Notes: generated from the sequence alone by a model not told the origin. 64,000 nucleotides of DNA from an uncultured Bacteroidales bacterium (GCA_902777835.1 CACYVC010000009.1:1-64000), one strand, 5' to 3'; counted from the stretch's first letter, positions 1-9,267 are shown. Made by a program: numbers and translations.

Positions 1-16
1 GAAAAAACACAAAAAC

Positions 17-56
17 AAGCCGCCTGAGACATATCGCATTCTCAGGCGGTTTATTT
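17..56. terminator. Bidirectional intrinsic terminator
   Basis: A perfect 10-bp stem (20-29 with 40-49) has an A-run before it and a T-rich run after it. It can end transcription from the left on the plus strand and perhaps the minus-strand gene that follows. Confidence 0.6.
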
Positions 57-58
57 TT

Positions 59-99
59 AAAGAGGATCTGACATAAGCCTATTATGACACACCCTCTTT
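59..99 (-). repeat. Interspersed hairpin repeat, copy 1
   Basis: Read on the minus strand this begins GAGGGTGTGTCA and ends in CCTCTT, and can fold end to end. A second sequence of the same design, sharing the first 12 bases, lies at 25554-25590. It may also act as the terminator of the DUF4954 gene. Confidence 0.4.
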
Positions 100-157
100 T
101 ATTAATAGTGTCTGAGAACGCTTATACTTGGAGTTTGGCTTCAGAACATTTAGAATG

Positions 158-2026
158 TTACATATATAATTTCTGATTCTCGAAATCCACTTCGCCTTCG
201 AGTTGAGTGACGAAATCGTCAAGCACGTCGCGTTCCACATCGCCGAGGCTATACTCCTTCTCGGCATCTTTGCGTATCAGCGATATCCACTCGCGGCGAG
301 CAGCCACATAGTCGGCATGGATGTGCTCCACTGTCTCGGCATCAAGATTATCTATGTGATAGTAATCAAGAATCATGCGATAGGTCCACGCCCAGCGATA
401 TTCGTTATAATTCTTGTGGATAACGACAAAGCGTGCAAGCACGTCTTCTATCGACTCAAGTTTGCCATCGATGACATCGTTGACAAGTCGCTGCTCTTCG
501 CTCACAGGAAGCAACATTCCTGAGAGATCGACCCAGTCGCCTTCGCCAGCGCTCGATGCTGGCACAACTGGAAGATGACGCTTGAGCACAGCGCCCATAT
601 AGATGCGTAATGCCAAGTCATAGTAACGGATGCCTTTGCGCAGCAATGGAGCCTTGATGACATACTCGTGGTAGTTGTAGGTGCTCACATTATCGCCGCT
701 GGCAGCACGCAGGTTCTCGAGGATCTTCTTGCCGCGCAGCACCTCACTGATTGAGAATGGACTAAGCCAGTCGAAGTTGACTATGCTCTTGCGGTCGGCA
801 AGGCGGCGCTTGTCGCGCTTTGGCCACTTGCGTATGTCGCGATAGAGTCCCACTGTGGCGAAATTGCGACCAGGCACCAAATACATGGTGTCGCTGTAGG
901 CTATAAGATAAGAGAACGGCAAGTCACGCGTGTCGGGGTGATACATCAGTTTGCCAAACAGCACGCTGAATGTGCCAATATTGGCAGGCATAAGCAGATA
1001 AGCTCCACTGGCAGTCTTGCTGCCACGCTCGAGGATGCCGTAGTGCATAGGCCCCATCTTGTAGGCATGGTTGCTGAAGTTGGTCGCAGAGCCAGCGTTG
1101 TAGAACGAGAACTGACCGCCAATGAGCAGCGAACTCTTGTGGTGACTCACGGAGAATGGTCCACAGAAGGCGGCACACGCCTCACCATTCGACATGTAGC
1201 TATTGGCAAAGAACACGCTTGATGCAGCGGTGAAGCCATTGCTCAATTCACACGCCTCGCCCACCATGCAATCAACAATCTTCACACTATTGATAATAGT
1301 AGAACCACCACTGATTATAGAGTTCTCGCAAATCACACCAGTGCCAATGGTAATTGGATTGTTGATAGCGCTGCTAATGGTGCAATTGCTTATGCGTGCA
1401 GCACCCTTGATGTGGCTGCCGTCGCCTATCATAGCGTCGGTAATCTCGTTGGTGTTGATTATAGTCACACTGTCACCAATAGTGCAACAAGCCACCTTTT
1501 TAGACTCAATGAATGTCTCCACAAGTTTGGTGATAGCCTTTTGAAAGACGTGGTTGCACTGCTGCTTCACCATGAGAGCAGCAAGCTGGCTGTTGAGGCC
1601 GTCGAAGAGGATGAGGTTGCCCTTTCCTATCTCGTTAAGCACCGAGATCACGTTACCCTGTCCGTAGGTGGCATCGGGACTAGTGCTCTCGATTGTGCAC
1701 ACGTTAGAGATGTGGCAGTTATTGCCAATCTCCACATTATTCATATAATTGCCAATATTCTCAATGAGGCAGTTGTCGCCAATGGTGACGTTGCGCAGCG
1801 TGGCGTTGTTGATGCCACAGCGCTTCACGAAGCCATCGCTAACCTCGATACTGCCGCTGCAGTCGCCTATGGCCACATTGCCATAAAAAGTAACGCGATG
1901 AATACAGTTTGGGTCGAAACGCGAAGTTACATTTACCTTCTTCCAATCTTCGGCTTGGCAACCGTTGGCTTTTAAACACTCTATCTCCTCATCACTAAGG
2001 AAACGGTAGGTTACTGATTGTTTCAT
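158..2026 (-). CDS. DUF4954 family left-handed beta-helix protein
   Basis: A 622-residue protein typical of Bacteroidales DUF4954. The first 300 residues are rich in the I-G-x-x hexapeptide pattern (for example VTIGDNCLIENI, VEIGNNCHISNV) that builds a left-handed beta helix, as in bacterial acyl- and nucleotidyltransferases that use UDP or CoA substrates. The second half (residues about 330-620) is mostly alpha and specific to this family. No enzymatic activity is established. I chose the ATG at 2026 (MKQSVTYRF) over an upstream ATG at 2077, because a TAATTTTG -7 box sits at 2072-2065, just upstream. The gene stands alone, with a hairpin beyond its stop. Confidence 0.8.
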   Translation of the reverse strand: MKQSVTYRFLSDEEIECLKANGCQAEDWKKVNVTSRFDPNCIHRVTFYGNVAIGDCSGSIEVSDGFVKRCGINNATLRNVTIGDNCLIENIGNYMNNVEIGNNCHISNVCTIESTSPDATYGQGNVISVLNEIGKGNLILFDGLNSQLAALMVKQQCNHVFQKAITKLVETFIESKKVACCTIGDSVTIINTNEITDAMIGDGSHIKGAARISNCTISSAINNPITIGTGVICENSIISGGSTIINSVKIVDCMVGEACELSNGFTAASSVFFANSYMSNGEACAAFCGPFSVSHHKSSLLIGGQFSFYNAGSATNFSNHAYKMGPMHYGILERGSKTASGAYLLMPANIGTFSVLFGKLMYHPDTRDLPFSYLIAYSDTMYLVPGRNFATVGLYRDIRKWPKRDKRRLADRKSIVNFDWLSPFSISEVLRGKKILENLRAASGDNVSTYNYHEYVIKAPLLRKGIRYYDLALRIYMGAVLKRHLPVVPASSAGEGDWVDLSGMLLPVSEEQRLVNDVIDGKLESIEDVLARFVVIHKNYNEYRWAWTYRMILDYYHIDNLDAETVEHIHADYVAARREWISLIRKDAEKEYSLGDVERDVLDDFVTQLEGEVDFENQKLYM

Positions 2027-2077
2027 TTTTATATCAATTATTGTATCTAGTCCTTTTAGGCTTGCAAAATTAGGCAA

Positions 2078-2530
2078 TAAAAACTACATAGACCTAATAC
2101 CAAGGCCCCTTTAACCTATATTGCGAATCATAACCATTTTTTCAAGAAAAATGAAATGACTTACTAATCTATCCAAGAAAAAATCAAGTGAGTTTAAAGC
2201 TTTAATTTCTAAATGGTGGGGGCTATAAATTGCACTTTGCATATTATCAACTAAATGTAAAAAAGAAATCTCCGATGGGCTTGATGGCCTTTCGGAGATT
2301 CTTTACCGTCCTGGGGTGCAATCACTGCAACAGAACTTATATTGTTTTATTACGAAAAAGTTAATTACAAACTAAAAAAGTTTGAAGCTAGATTTATTAT
2401 TCGCTACTTTGACTAGAATTTATGCAATCGGTTTAATTAAAAATTCAACTTTAACCTTTGTTAACTAATTCCCTGCCGTTCCCTATGCCGCGGCTTGGCC
2501 GTGGCCAACCAGCAATTCCCTTCACCGTGA
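2078..2530. other. Gap between DUF4954 and RAYT genes
   Basis: No gene is visible. The gap holds the probable -7 box for the DUF4954 gene (2065-2072, minus strand), a terminator-like hairpin (AATCTCCGA at 2267-2275 pairing with 2292-2300, with A-rich and T-rich flanks) and the left REP-like repeat of the transposase. The rest is AT-rich and featureless. Confidence 0.5.
2474..2506. repeat. REP-like palindrome, left of RAYT
   Basis: This 33-bp segment matches 3633-3665 at 31 of 33 positions. Its core (2487-2505) folds into an 8-bp stem, GCCGCGGC with GCCGTGGC (one G-T pair), with a TTG loop. The two copies are in the same orientation on either side of the transposase gene. Confidence 0.7.
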
Positions 2531-3517
2531 TCATGTCTTGTCGCGGTTCCTTTCACATATTTCCTTAGCCATGTCGTTGAGTGCATGGCACTTGTCACGA
2601 GTGATTGTCAATCTCTCGTTGTGATGCTTCCATGGGGAAAGAAGCAATAAGCGCCCTTGTGCACAAGCGTCAAAAAAGCGGCCTCCAGGTTTGGCAAGTG
2701 GCGCAAAACCATTCTCACGAAGAACAATTACTGGAAATCCGTTCTCAAAAACTGCCCTCATAATTGTCTTCTCGCCTTTACTGATGCTTGGCGATACTGG
2801 GACTGCGCCATCTCGGGCTCTGCTAAGAAAACTTTGGCATGCTTCCTCGATTTGCTCATCACTCATGTTGCGGCTGCATTGCACCTGTAGCAGTTCAGGA
2901 GCATCAAGCAGGAATATATTTCCTTGAGCGGCAAAGGTAAAACCAGCAACATCTACATTCCTGCGCACACGAAACAAGTCTGGACTACTGCGCTTGAGCG
3001 CAAAACGTCGAGGGTTGTCATGAATGTAGTTATTGAAATTTTCAAGTTGGCCTTTCCTGTCAAGAATATGATCATTATAGCCATCTTCCCACAAAGCATT
3101 ATGCCCACTAGCAATCGCCCCTTGCTGCTTCATGTTGCGAAACTCACGATTGCACGCCACTCTAAAACCATTGATAATAACACCCAAATGCACTGGGATT
3201 GGCTCGTTTACAAAGATGATGAAATGTAGATGGTCGGGCATGACCTGATGAGTCAAAATCTTGACCTGATTATAAAACTGGGGAATTTTGAGCAGAGCTT
3301 GTTGCACAGCTGTTCCTAGAGCACTCAAATGCATGGTGGCAGGCTGCGACTGACCATCGCCGACAATATGACCAAGCAGCGGTTGGTGTTCCTTAACAAC
3401 CAGCGTTATCATGTAGATGCAACGCGACTTGTAGTCATGTCCTAAGCGCCGGCGCTTCATTGAGGGCTTAGCCTCACCAGCCCACCGCTTCTTTTGTTGA
3501 AACTCTTCCCAATCCAT
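2531..3517 (-). CDS. REP-associated tyrosine transposase (IS200/IS605-like Y1)
   Basis: A 328-residue single-strand DNA transposase of the Y1 family. The HUH motif is visible as MPDHLHFIIF near residue 95, and the likely catalytic tyrosine lies in YIHDNPRR near residue 170. Such domesticated proteins (RAYTs) act on palindromic REP sequences. Three matching palindromes flank this gene. The ATG at 3517 (MDWEEFQQKK) was chosen because a longer upstream reading frame would run through the palindrome at 3566-3584. The C-terminal 130 residues extend beyond the transposase fold and are of unknown role. No terminal inverted repeats or partner TnpB gene were seen, so this is likely a stationary RAYT, not an active insertion sequence. 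Confidence 0.85.
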   Translation of the reverse strand: MDWEEFQQKKRWAGEAKPSMKRRRLGHDYKSRCIYMITLVVKEHQPLLGHIVGDGQSQPATMHLSALGTAVQQALLKIPQFYNQVKILTHQVMPDHLHFIIFVNEPIPVHLGVIINGFRVACNREFRNMKQQGAIASGHNALWEDGYNDHILDRKGQLENFNNYIHDNPRRFALKRSSPDLFRVRRNVDVAGFTFAAQGNIFLLDAPELLQVQCSRNMSDEQIEEACQSFLSRARDGAVPVSPSISKGEKTIMRAVFENGFPVIVLRENGFAPLAKPGGRFFDACAQGRLLLLSPWKHHNERLTITRDKCHALNDMAKEICERNRDKT

Positions 3518-3565
3518 ATAATAAAGAAAAAACAAAAAATTTAAAAAAGAGCCCCCGAGTGGACA

Positions 3566-3584
3566 ACCACGGCGGAGCCGTGGT
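3566..3584. repeat. REP-like palindrome, upstream of RAYT start
   Basis: A perfect 8-bp stem, ACCACGGC with GCCGTGGT, and a GGA loop. The core is the same as in the repeats at 2474-2506 and 3633-3665, in the opposite orientation to them. Confidence 0.65.
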
Positions 3585-3632
3585 ATAGAGGACAATGGTT
3601 GTGTGGTGGCGGCATGATGGTTGTGGTGTTAT

Positions 3633-3665
3633 TGCCGTTCACTATGCCGCGGCTCGGCCGTGGCC
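3633..3665. repeat. REP-like palindrome, right of RAYT
   Basis: Second copy of the 33-bp repeat (two mismatches to 2474-2506). Its core hairpin is at 3646-3664. It abuts the radA stop codon, so it may also act at the 3' end of the radA transcript. Confidence 0.7.
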
Positions 3666-5054
3666 CTATCCAAAGAGATACTGGAATGCCTCTTCCACCT
3701 TTGCGGCTTCTACAATCTTTATTTTCATGCCTTTTATGCTCACTCCCTTTAGGTTGTTGCGTGGCACGATGATTGTGCTGAAGCCGAGCTTCTCGGCCTC
3801 GGCAATGCGCTGCTCTATGCGGGTAATTTGGCGCAGCTCACCACTCAAACCCACTTCGGCACTGAAGCACACTCCCTGCTGTATGGCGATATCTACATTA
3901 GATGATAGGATGGCGCAAATTACTGCCAAGTCGAGGGCCGGGTCATTGACTTTGAGTCCACCAGCTATATTGAGGAACACGTCTTTTTGGGCGAGTTTAA
4001 ATCCCACACGCTTCTCAAGCACTGCAAGGAGCATGTTCATGCGTCGTGGGTCAAAGCCCGTTACTGAGCGCTGGGCGGTGCCATAGGCTGCTGTGCTCAC
4101 TAGCGCCTGTACCTCGATTAGGAAGGGGCGTGCGCCATCAATGGTTACGCCAATGGCGGTTCCCGAGAGATCCTGATCCATCGCCGAGAGCAACATCTCG
4201 CTAGGGTTAGTGACCTCGAGTAGTCCAGTCTCACGCATTTCATAGATTCCCATCTCGCTCGTTGAACCAAAGCGGTTTTTGATGGAGCGCAGAATGCGAT
4301 ACATATAATGACTGTCACCCTCAAACTGCAACACAGCGTCAACGATGTGCTCCAAAACTTTGGGACCTGCAATAGTGCCTTCCTTGTTGATGTGACCAAT
4401 GAGAATCACAGGCACTCCGCTAGTCTTGGCATAGCGCAAGAACGCAGCGGCGCACTCACGCACCTGGCTCACGCTGCCTGCCGCACTGTCGAGCTCATCG
4501 CTGGCGATGGTCTGAATAGAATCGATAATCACAAGATCGGGGGCACTCTCCTTGATGCTGGCAAAGATGCTCGAGAGCGATGTCTCGCAGATGATGTAGC
4601 ACTCGCAGTCCTGGTCGCTACCAGCAATGCGGTCGGCACGCATACGCAGCTGCTGCGGGCTCTCCTCACCACTGACATAAAGAACCTTGCGCGAGCGGAT
4701 GCGAAGCACGTTCTGCAGCACCAGCGTACTCTTGCCTATGCCCGGCTCGCCGCCAATAAGCACGATACTTCCTGGCACGAGTCCGCCTCCCAACACGCGG
4801 TTGAGTTCACCACTAGGCAACTTGATGCGCGGCAACTGCTCTGCCTTGATGTCGTTGATTTTCACCGGCACAGCGCTCTTGCGATGTCCATTGTCGTCGG
4901 CACCAAACAGAGTCCCTTTGCTTGATTTGGGCACTACCGGCTCCTCAATATAAGTGTTCCACTCTCCGCATGAGGGGCACTTACCTATCCATTTTGGCGA
5001 TTCCGCTCCACAGTTCTTGCAGAAATATGTAGTTTTAGTTGTTTTCTTTGCCAT
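3666..5054 (-). CDS. radA: DNA repair protein RadA
   Basis: A 462-residue branch-migration helicase of homologous recombination. It has an N-terminal zinc finger (Cys12, Cys15, Cys26, Cys29), a RecA-like ATPase with Walker A GGEPGIGKST (residues 101-110), the RadA hallmark KNRFG near residue 260, and a C-terminal Lon-like domain (about 290-462). Length is normal for the family. The ATG at 5054 (MAKKTTKT) was chosen since it places the zinc finger at the usual distance from the N terminus. A well-formed promoter lies just upstream (5104-5074). Confidence 0.97.
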   Translation of the reverse strand: MAKKTTKTTYFCKNCGAESPKWIGKCPSCGEWNTYIEEPVVPKSSKGTLFGADDNGHRKSAVPVKINDIKAEQLPRIKLPSGELNRVLGGGLVPGSIVLIGGEPGIGKSTLVLQNVLRIRSRKVLYVSGEESPQQLRMRADRIAGSDQDCECYIICETSLSSIFASIKESAPDLVIIDSIQTIASDELDSAAGSVSQVRECAAAFLRYAKTSGVPVILIGHINKEGTIAGPKVLEHIVDAVLQFEGDSHYMYRILRSIKNRFGSTSEMGIYEMRETGLLEVTNPSEMLLSAMDQDLSGTAIGVTIDGARPFLIEVQALVSTAAYGTAQRSVTGFDPRRMNMLLAVLEKRVGFKLAQKDVFLNIAGGLKVNDPALDLAVICAILSSNVDIAIQQGVCFSAEVGLSGELRQITRIEQRIAEAEKLGFSTIIVPRNNLKGVSIKGMKIKIVEAAKVEEAFQYLFG

Positions 5055-5073
5055 AACGTTTGCTTTTATGCCA

Positions 5074-5104
5074 CAAAGATAATGAAAAGATAGCAACAAA
5101 CCAA
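5074..5104 (-). promoter_or_regulatory. radA promoter
   Basis: On the minus strand, TTG (5104-5102), 20 bases, then TATCTTTG (5081-5074), which matches the Bacteroidota sigma-ABfr consensus TTG N19-21 TAnnTTTG. Confidence 0.7.
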
Positions 5105-5149
5105 AAAGTGAAAAAAATCACTGTTTTGTGTAATTTTTACACGAAATTC

Positions 5150-5180
5150 TTGGATAATAAAAAAATATTTTGTATTTTTG
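5150..5180 (+). promoter_or_regulatory. Promoter of the ADP-ribosylglycohydrolase gene
   Basis: TTG (5150-5152), 20 bases, TATTTTTG (5173-5180). Transcription should start near 5187, giving a leader of about 55 bases. It diverges from the radA promoter. Confidence 0.7.
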
Positions 5181-5243
5181 TCAAAAATATGGCGATGCCT
5201 GGACCAGAATAGAGTACATACAAGTAATTAAGACCATTAGACT

Positions 5244-7148
5244 ATGTTAGGAGCAGTATTTGGAGATATTGTAGGGAGTGCCTACGAATGGCACAATGTG
5301 AAGACAAAGGTTTTCCCATTGCAGAGGCAGGAAACCCGTTACACCGACGACAGTGTGATGACACTCGCTGTAGCAAAGTGGCTTCTTGAAGACCCATCGC
5401 ACAGCGAGAGCCATCTAATAAAGTGCATGCAACTGCTGGGTCGAGAACATTTTAATGCAGGCTATGGCGGAAGATTCAGAGCGTGGCTGATGACTGATAA
5501 TCCACAGCCCTATAATAGTTGGGGCAACGGCTCGGCTATGCGAGTAAGTCCTGTTGCCTTGTGTGCCACTTCCTTAGAGGAGGCATTGGAGCTAGCGAGA
5601 ATTACAGCCAATGTAACCCATAACCATCCTGAGGGAGTAAAAGGGGCTATGGCTATTGCCGAATGTGTTTATCGCTGCCTTGTGGCACCCGATGTTGACA
5701 CTGCTAAACGAGACATTCGCGAAGTGATTCCTCAAAAGTATGGCTACAATCTCTCCAGGACACTTGATGAGATTCGCCCAAATTACCAGTTTTATGTAAG
5801 CTGTCAAGACAGTGTGCCCGAAGCCATCATTGCCTTCCTTGAGAGTGACTCTTTGGAGGACTGTGCACGTAATGCAATTTCAATAGGTGGCGACTCCGAC
5901 ACAATTGCTGCAATAGCATGTTCTATCTATGCAGTGAAAAACAATCTTGAAGATGAGACACTTGCAAAAGAATTTGAGCAATATCTTTCACCAGACCTCC
6001 TTCGCATAATGGAAGACTTTGAGAAAATGGTAGGAAGTATGAAAGACAGGAGTAACGCACATTTACTTGATAAAAAGAACGTAAAAAACACATTACAAGA
6101 CCGAATCAGAGGTTCGCTTATTGGTGGAGCCATTGGCGACGCTTTGGGTTACCCCGTAGAGTTTATTTACCCTTTTGAAGAGATACAGGCAAAATATGGT
6201 GAGCGCGGCATCACACGGCTCGACACAATGCAATTTTGGCTCGGCAGTGATAAACAAAACGCTAAGGCAGTGGTCTCGGACGACACTCAGATGACGCTTT
6301 TCACTGCCAATGGTCTGCTTAATGCCAAGCAACAGGGCATTGACATGAAGCACGGCATTTGTCGTGCCTACGTAGAGTGGTATGTCACCCAAACTGGAAA
6401 GAAATTGAGCAGTTTCAACGACTGCTGGATTAGCAGTGTGCCTGAGTTAAATGCGAACCGAGCGCCAGGAACTACTTGTATGTCAGCATTAAATACTATT
6501 TATTATGGTGGTGAACCTCATAATAACAGCAAAGGCTGTGGTGGCGTAATGCGCATTGCGCCAATTCCTCTATATGCTTCTGTAGAGTCGCGCATGGATG
6601 TAACCGAAGCCGCCAGACTTGCCGGTGAAGCCGCCGAGATAACACATCAGCACCCACTCGGTTATATTCCTGCCGCATTGATGGCCCACGTTATCTATCG
6701 CCTTGCACTGGAGGAGCAACCCACCAAATCAAACCTTAAACAATACATAGTTGAAGGTATGGAGGCTTTGGAGAAACTTTATCCCGAGAGTCCCATCGAA
6801 GTTCAAGAGATGCAGACTTTGGTTAAACAAGCTATTAACTGCTCAGAGAATCAACTGCCCGATCTTGAGAATATCATCTCTCTTGGCGAAGGATGGGTTG
6901 GAGATGAGGCATTGGCTATTGCCCTATATTGCTGTCTGCGTCACTTCGACAGCTTTGAGGAAGCCCTTATAGCATCAGTAAACCATGGTGGCGACAGTGA
7001 CAGCACAGGTGCTGTGACAGGAAACATCCTTGGAGTTGCTGTAGGATATGATGCAATTCCACAGTTCTTCAAAGATGACTTAGAGATGCATGATTTAATA
7101 CTACACATGGCCGATGACTTGTATCGTGGCGAAGTGACGTTAATGTAA
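5244..7148 (+). CDS. Tandem-domain ADP-ribosylglycohydrolase (DraG/ARH-like)
   Basis: A 634-residue protein made of two complete ADP-ribosyl-hydrolase domains, joined near residue 285. Each half has the family's two metal-binding signatures: TDDSVMT (34-40) and GGDSDT (about 215) in the N half, SDDTQMT (about 343) and GGDSDST (about 582) in the C half. The family removes ADP-ribose from arginine or other acceptors on proteins or nucleic acids, using two Mg or Mn ions. Both halves keep the acidic residues, so both may be active. The usual length is about 300 residues, so this is a duplication or fusion. There is no adjacent ADP-ribosyltransferase; the substrate is unknown. Confidence 0.85.
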   Translation: MLGAVFGDIVGSAYEWHNVKTKVFPLQRQETRYTDDSVMTLAVAKWLLEDPSHSESHLIKCMQLLGREHFNAGYGGRFRAWLMTDNPQPYNSWGNGSAMRVSPVALCATSLEEALELARITANVTHNHPEGVKGAMAIAECVYRCLVAPDVDTAKRDIREVIPQKYGYNLSRTLDEIRPNYQFYVSCQDSVPEAIIAFLESDSLEDCARNAISIGGDSDTIAAIACSIYAVKNNLEDETLAKEFEQYLSPDLLRIMEDFEKMVGSMKDRSNAHLLDKKNVKNTLQDRIRGSLIGGAIGDALGYPVEFIYPFEEIQAKYGERGITRLDTMQFWLGSDKQNAKAVVSDDTQMTLFTANGLLNAKQQGIDMKHGICRAYVEWYVTQTGKKLSSFNDCWISSVPELNANRAPGTTCMSALNTIYYGGEPHNNSKGCGGVMRIAPIPLYASVESRMDVTEAARLAGEAAEITHQHPLGYIPAALMAHVIYRLALEEQPTKSNLKQYIVEGMEALEKLYPESPIEVQEMQTLVKQAINCSENQLPDLENIISLGEGWVGDEALAIALYCCLRHFDSFEEALIASVNHGGDSDSTGAVTGNILGVAVGYDAIPQFFKDDLEMHDLILHMADDLYRGEVTLM

Positions 7149-7207
7149 GCCATAAAATGAAGAAAAAGACAGCCTCACTTTTTTTTTCATTTTTATCGCT
7201 TCATTCT

Positions 7208-7238
7208 TTGCACTTTAGAGAATAATCACTTATCTTTG
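7208..7238 (+). promoter_or_regulatory. Promoter of the secreted-protein gene
   Basis: TTG (7208-7210), 20 bases, TATCTTTG (7231-7238). The leader to the ATG at 7295 is about 50 bases. Confidence 0.7.
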
Positions 7239-7294
7239 TGAACGAAAAAAAATTATTAATTCAAACAACTGAAAACTGTTAATTCTGAACTATT

Positions 7295-7870
7295 ATGAAA
7301 CTACGATTCACACTCATTATGCTAGCAGTGCTTGCTACTGCTTCTATGCTTAGCGCACAGAATAATAAGCGCATAGAACAAATTCGTCAGGCCTATGCCG
7401 ACAGGTTGGAGATAATGCAGAATAAGCCCTATGACGGTCCATTTAACGAGATTGGTGTGGATGTTGCCCAAAACCTTCCCGGAACGGGACTGTATGAGCG
7501 TCACGATAAGTTCTATTTTACTCAGGAGCAGTACAGTGCCGATGGTTCAATGTGCAGTCTGCTATACTTCGTCACCAGCAAGGCGACCTATGTTCACGGC
7601 ATGCACGGCTATTACTGGGAGTTCCTATGGGACGCAATGGAGGGAGACCCCATGTTTGCCCTGCTCGTGCGTGATGAAGGCGGCACAAAGAAGGAATATC
7701 GCTTCTATTTCGAAAACAACAAGGTTATCAAAACAGTTCCCGAATTCAAGCAGTGGCCCAAAGAGAAAAGCATGGAAACACTGCACCCTGACGTTATTGA
7801 CAAGCCTGCCGATGTGCTGAAACTCATGAAAGAGAAGCAGGCCGAGTTCATGACGCTAATAAAGAAGTAA
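7295..7870 (+). CDS. Secreted protein of unknown function
   Basis: 191 residues with a clear signal peptide (MKLRFTLIML, hydrophobic to about residue 20, cleavage likely after LSA in MLSAQ). The mature part is a soluble protein with many aromatic residues (YYWEFLWDAMEG near 107-118), compatible with a small beta-rich periplasmic protein. I do not recognise the family. It has its own promoter and terminator, so it is monocistronic. Confidence 0.75.
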   Translation: MKLRFTLIMLAVLATASMLSAQNNKRIEQIRQAYADRLEIMQNKPYDGPFNEIGVDVAQNLPGTGLYERHDKFYFTQEQYSADGSMCSLLYFVTSKATYVHGMHGYYWEFLWDAMEGDPMFALLVRDEGGTKKEYRFYFENNKVIKTVPEFKQWPKEKSMETLHPDVIDKPADVLKLMKEKQAEFMTLIKK

Positions 7871-7879
7871 GAGATTAAT

Positions 7880-7936
7880 CACCGAATCTTTTAACCATTT
7901 ACCCGCAATAATATTTGGCGGGTCGGTGTTTTTTGC
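7880..7936 (+). terminator. Terminator after the secreted-protein gene
   Basis: CACCG and ACCCGC on the 5' side pair with GCGGGT and CGGTG on the 3' side as nested stems with a one-sided bulge, followed by six Ts. The next gene's promoter overlaps its right arm. Confidence 0.6.
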
Positions 7937-7945
7937 CTACCTTTG
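7915..7945 (+). promoter_or_regulatory. Aminotransferase promoter
   Basis: TTG (7915-7917), 20 bases, TACCTTTG (7938-7945). The A-rich leader that follows has imperfect repeats of the word AACTAA/AACTTA. Confidence 0.65.
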
Positions 7946-8022
7946 CCCCCGAAAATGATAACGAAACTATTAACTAAAAACTAAGAACTAAATACTTAGA
8001 ACTTAAAAACTATAAAACAACT

Positions 8023-9216
8023 ATGCCTATCATTTCACAACGCGGCATCGACATGCCCGCATCGCCAATTCGCAAGCTTGCCCCATTTGCTGTGGCAGCA
8101 AAGCAGAAAGGTATCAAAGTGTATCACCTCAACATCGGCCAGCCCGACATCGCTACTCCTCAAGAGGGTCTTGACGCTCTCAAGAACGTAGATCGCAAGG
8201 TGCTCGAGTATTCGCCCTCACAGGGCTATCAGAGCTATCTCGACAAACTCGTGGGCTACTATGGCCGCTACGACATTAAGCTCGACGCCAGCAACATCAT
8301 CGTTACCTGCGGTGGTAGCGAGGCGCTGCAGTTTGCCTTCTTGTCTTGCTTCAACCCTGGCGACGAACTCATCGTTCCCGAACCAGTGTATGCCAACTAT
8401 ATGGGCTTTGCCAACGAGATGGGCGTGAAGGTGCGCACCATCACCACCAAGATTGAGAACGGCTATGCTCTGCCAGGCATAGAGGAGTTTGAGAAGCTTA
8501 TCACCGACCGCACACGTGCTATCATGATTTGCAACCCCAACAACCCCACCGGCACACTTTACTCTGACGAGGAGCTCCTACAACTTCGCGACTTGGTGAA
8601 GAAGCATGACCTCTACCTCATCAGCGACGAGGTTTACCGCGAGTTCCGTTACAACGACAAGCCTTACCTTAGCGCTTTGCACCTTGAGGGCATCGAGGAT
8701 AATGCTATCGTCATTGACTCTGTATCTAAGCGCTACAGCGAGTGCGGTATCCGCATTGGAGCCTTTATCACCCGCAACAAAGAACTGCTTACTACAGTAA
8801 TGAAGTTTGCTCAGGCTCGTTTGAGTCCCCCATTGATTGGTCAAGTTGTTGCCGAGGCTTCGCTCTATGCACCACAGGCCTATCATCAGGGTGTTTATGA
8901 CGAATACATCGCTCGCCGCAACTGCCTCGTTGAGGGTTTGAACAAGATTCCTGGTGTTTTTGCACCAATGCCAATGGGTGCTTTCTATGCCATGGCAAAA
9001 CTCCCCGTGCAAGACTGCGACGATTTCTGCCGCTGGTGCCTTGAGGAGTTTAGTTATGAGGGTGAGACAGTGATGATGGCTCCAGCCACAGGTTTCTACG
9101 CCACTCCAGGTGCTGGCAAGAACGAAGTGCGCATGGCCTACGTACTCAAAATCGAAGACCTCAAGCGTGCCCTCATCGTCCTTGAGAAAGCCCTTGAAGC
9201 TTACAATGCACGATAA
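8023..9216 (+). CDS. Class I/II pyridoxal-phosphate aminotransferase
   Basis: 397 residues, the length of AspC/AspB-type aminotransferases of fold type I. Visible features are the substrate-side motif NIGQPDIATP (residues about 39-48), NPNNPTG (about 170-176), and the PLP-binding lysine in SVSKRYSECG (Lys236), with Arg at the usual C-terminal carboxylate-binding position. It most likely moves an amino group between aspartate or another amino acid and 2-oxoglutarate; the exact substrate cannot be read from sequence. It stands alone between its own promoter and a strong terminator. Confidence 0.92.
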   Translation: MPIISQRGIDMPASPIRKLAPFAVAAKQKGIKVYHLNIGQPDIATPQEGLDALKNVDRKVLEYSPSQGYQSYLDKLVGYYGRYDIKLDASNIIVTCGGSEALQFAFLSCFNPGDELIVPEPVYANYMGFANEMGVKVRTITTKIENGYALPGIEEFEKLITDRTRAIMICNPNNPTGTLYSDEELLQLRDLVKKHDLYLISDEVYREFRYNDKPYLSALHLEGIEDNAIVIDSVSKRYSECGIRIGAFITRNKELLTTVMKFAQARLSPPLIGQVVAEASLYAPQAYHQGVYDEYIARRNCLVEGLNKIPGVFAPMPMGAFYAMAKLPVQDCDDFCRWCLEEFSYEGETVMMAPATGFYATPGAGKNEVRMAYVLKIEDLKRALIVLEKALEAYNAR

Positions 9217-9235
9217 ATAATCAACACATACACAT

Positions 9236-9267
9236 AAATCGCCAGAGCCTTGTGGTTCTGGCGATTT
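9236..9267. terminator. Bidirectional terminator between convergent genes
   Basis: A perfect 11-bp stem (9236-9246 with 9257-9267) with a T-run on the plus side and A-rich DNA before it. It separates the aminotransferase (+) from the AddB-like gene (-). Confidence 0.85.

Noticed and set aside
3518-3595. Longer N terminus for the RAYT
   Set aside because: It runs through the REP-like palindrome at 3566-3584 and encodes a Leu/Phe-rich stretch not seen in such proteins.
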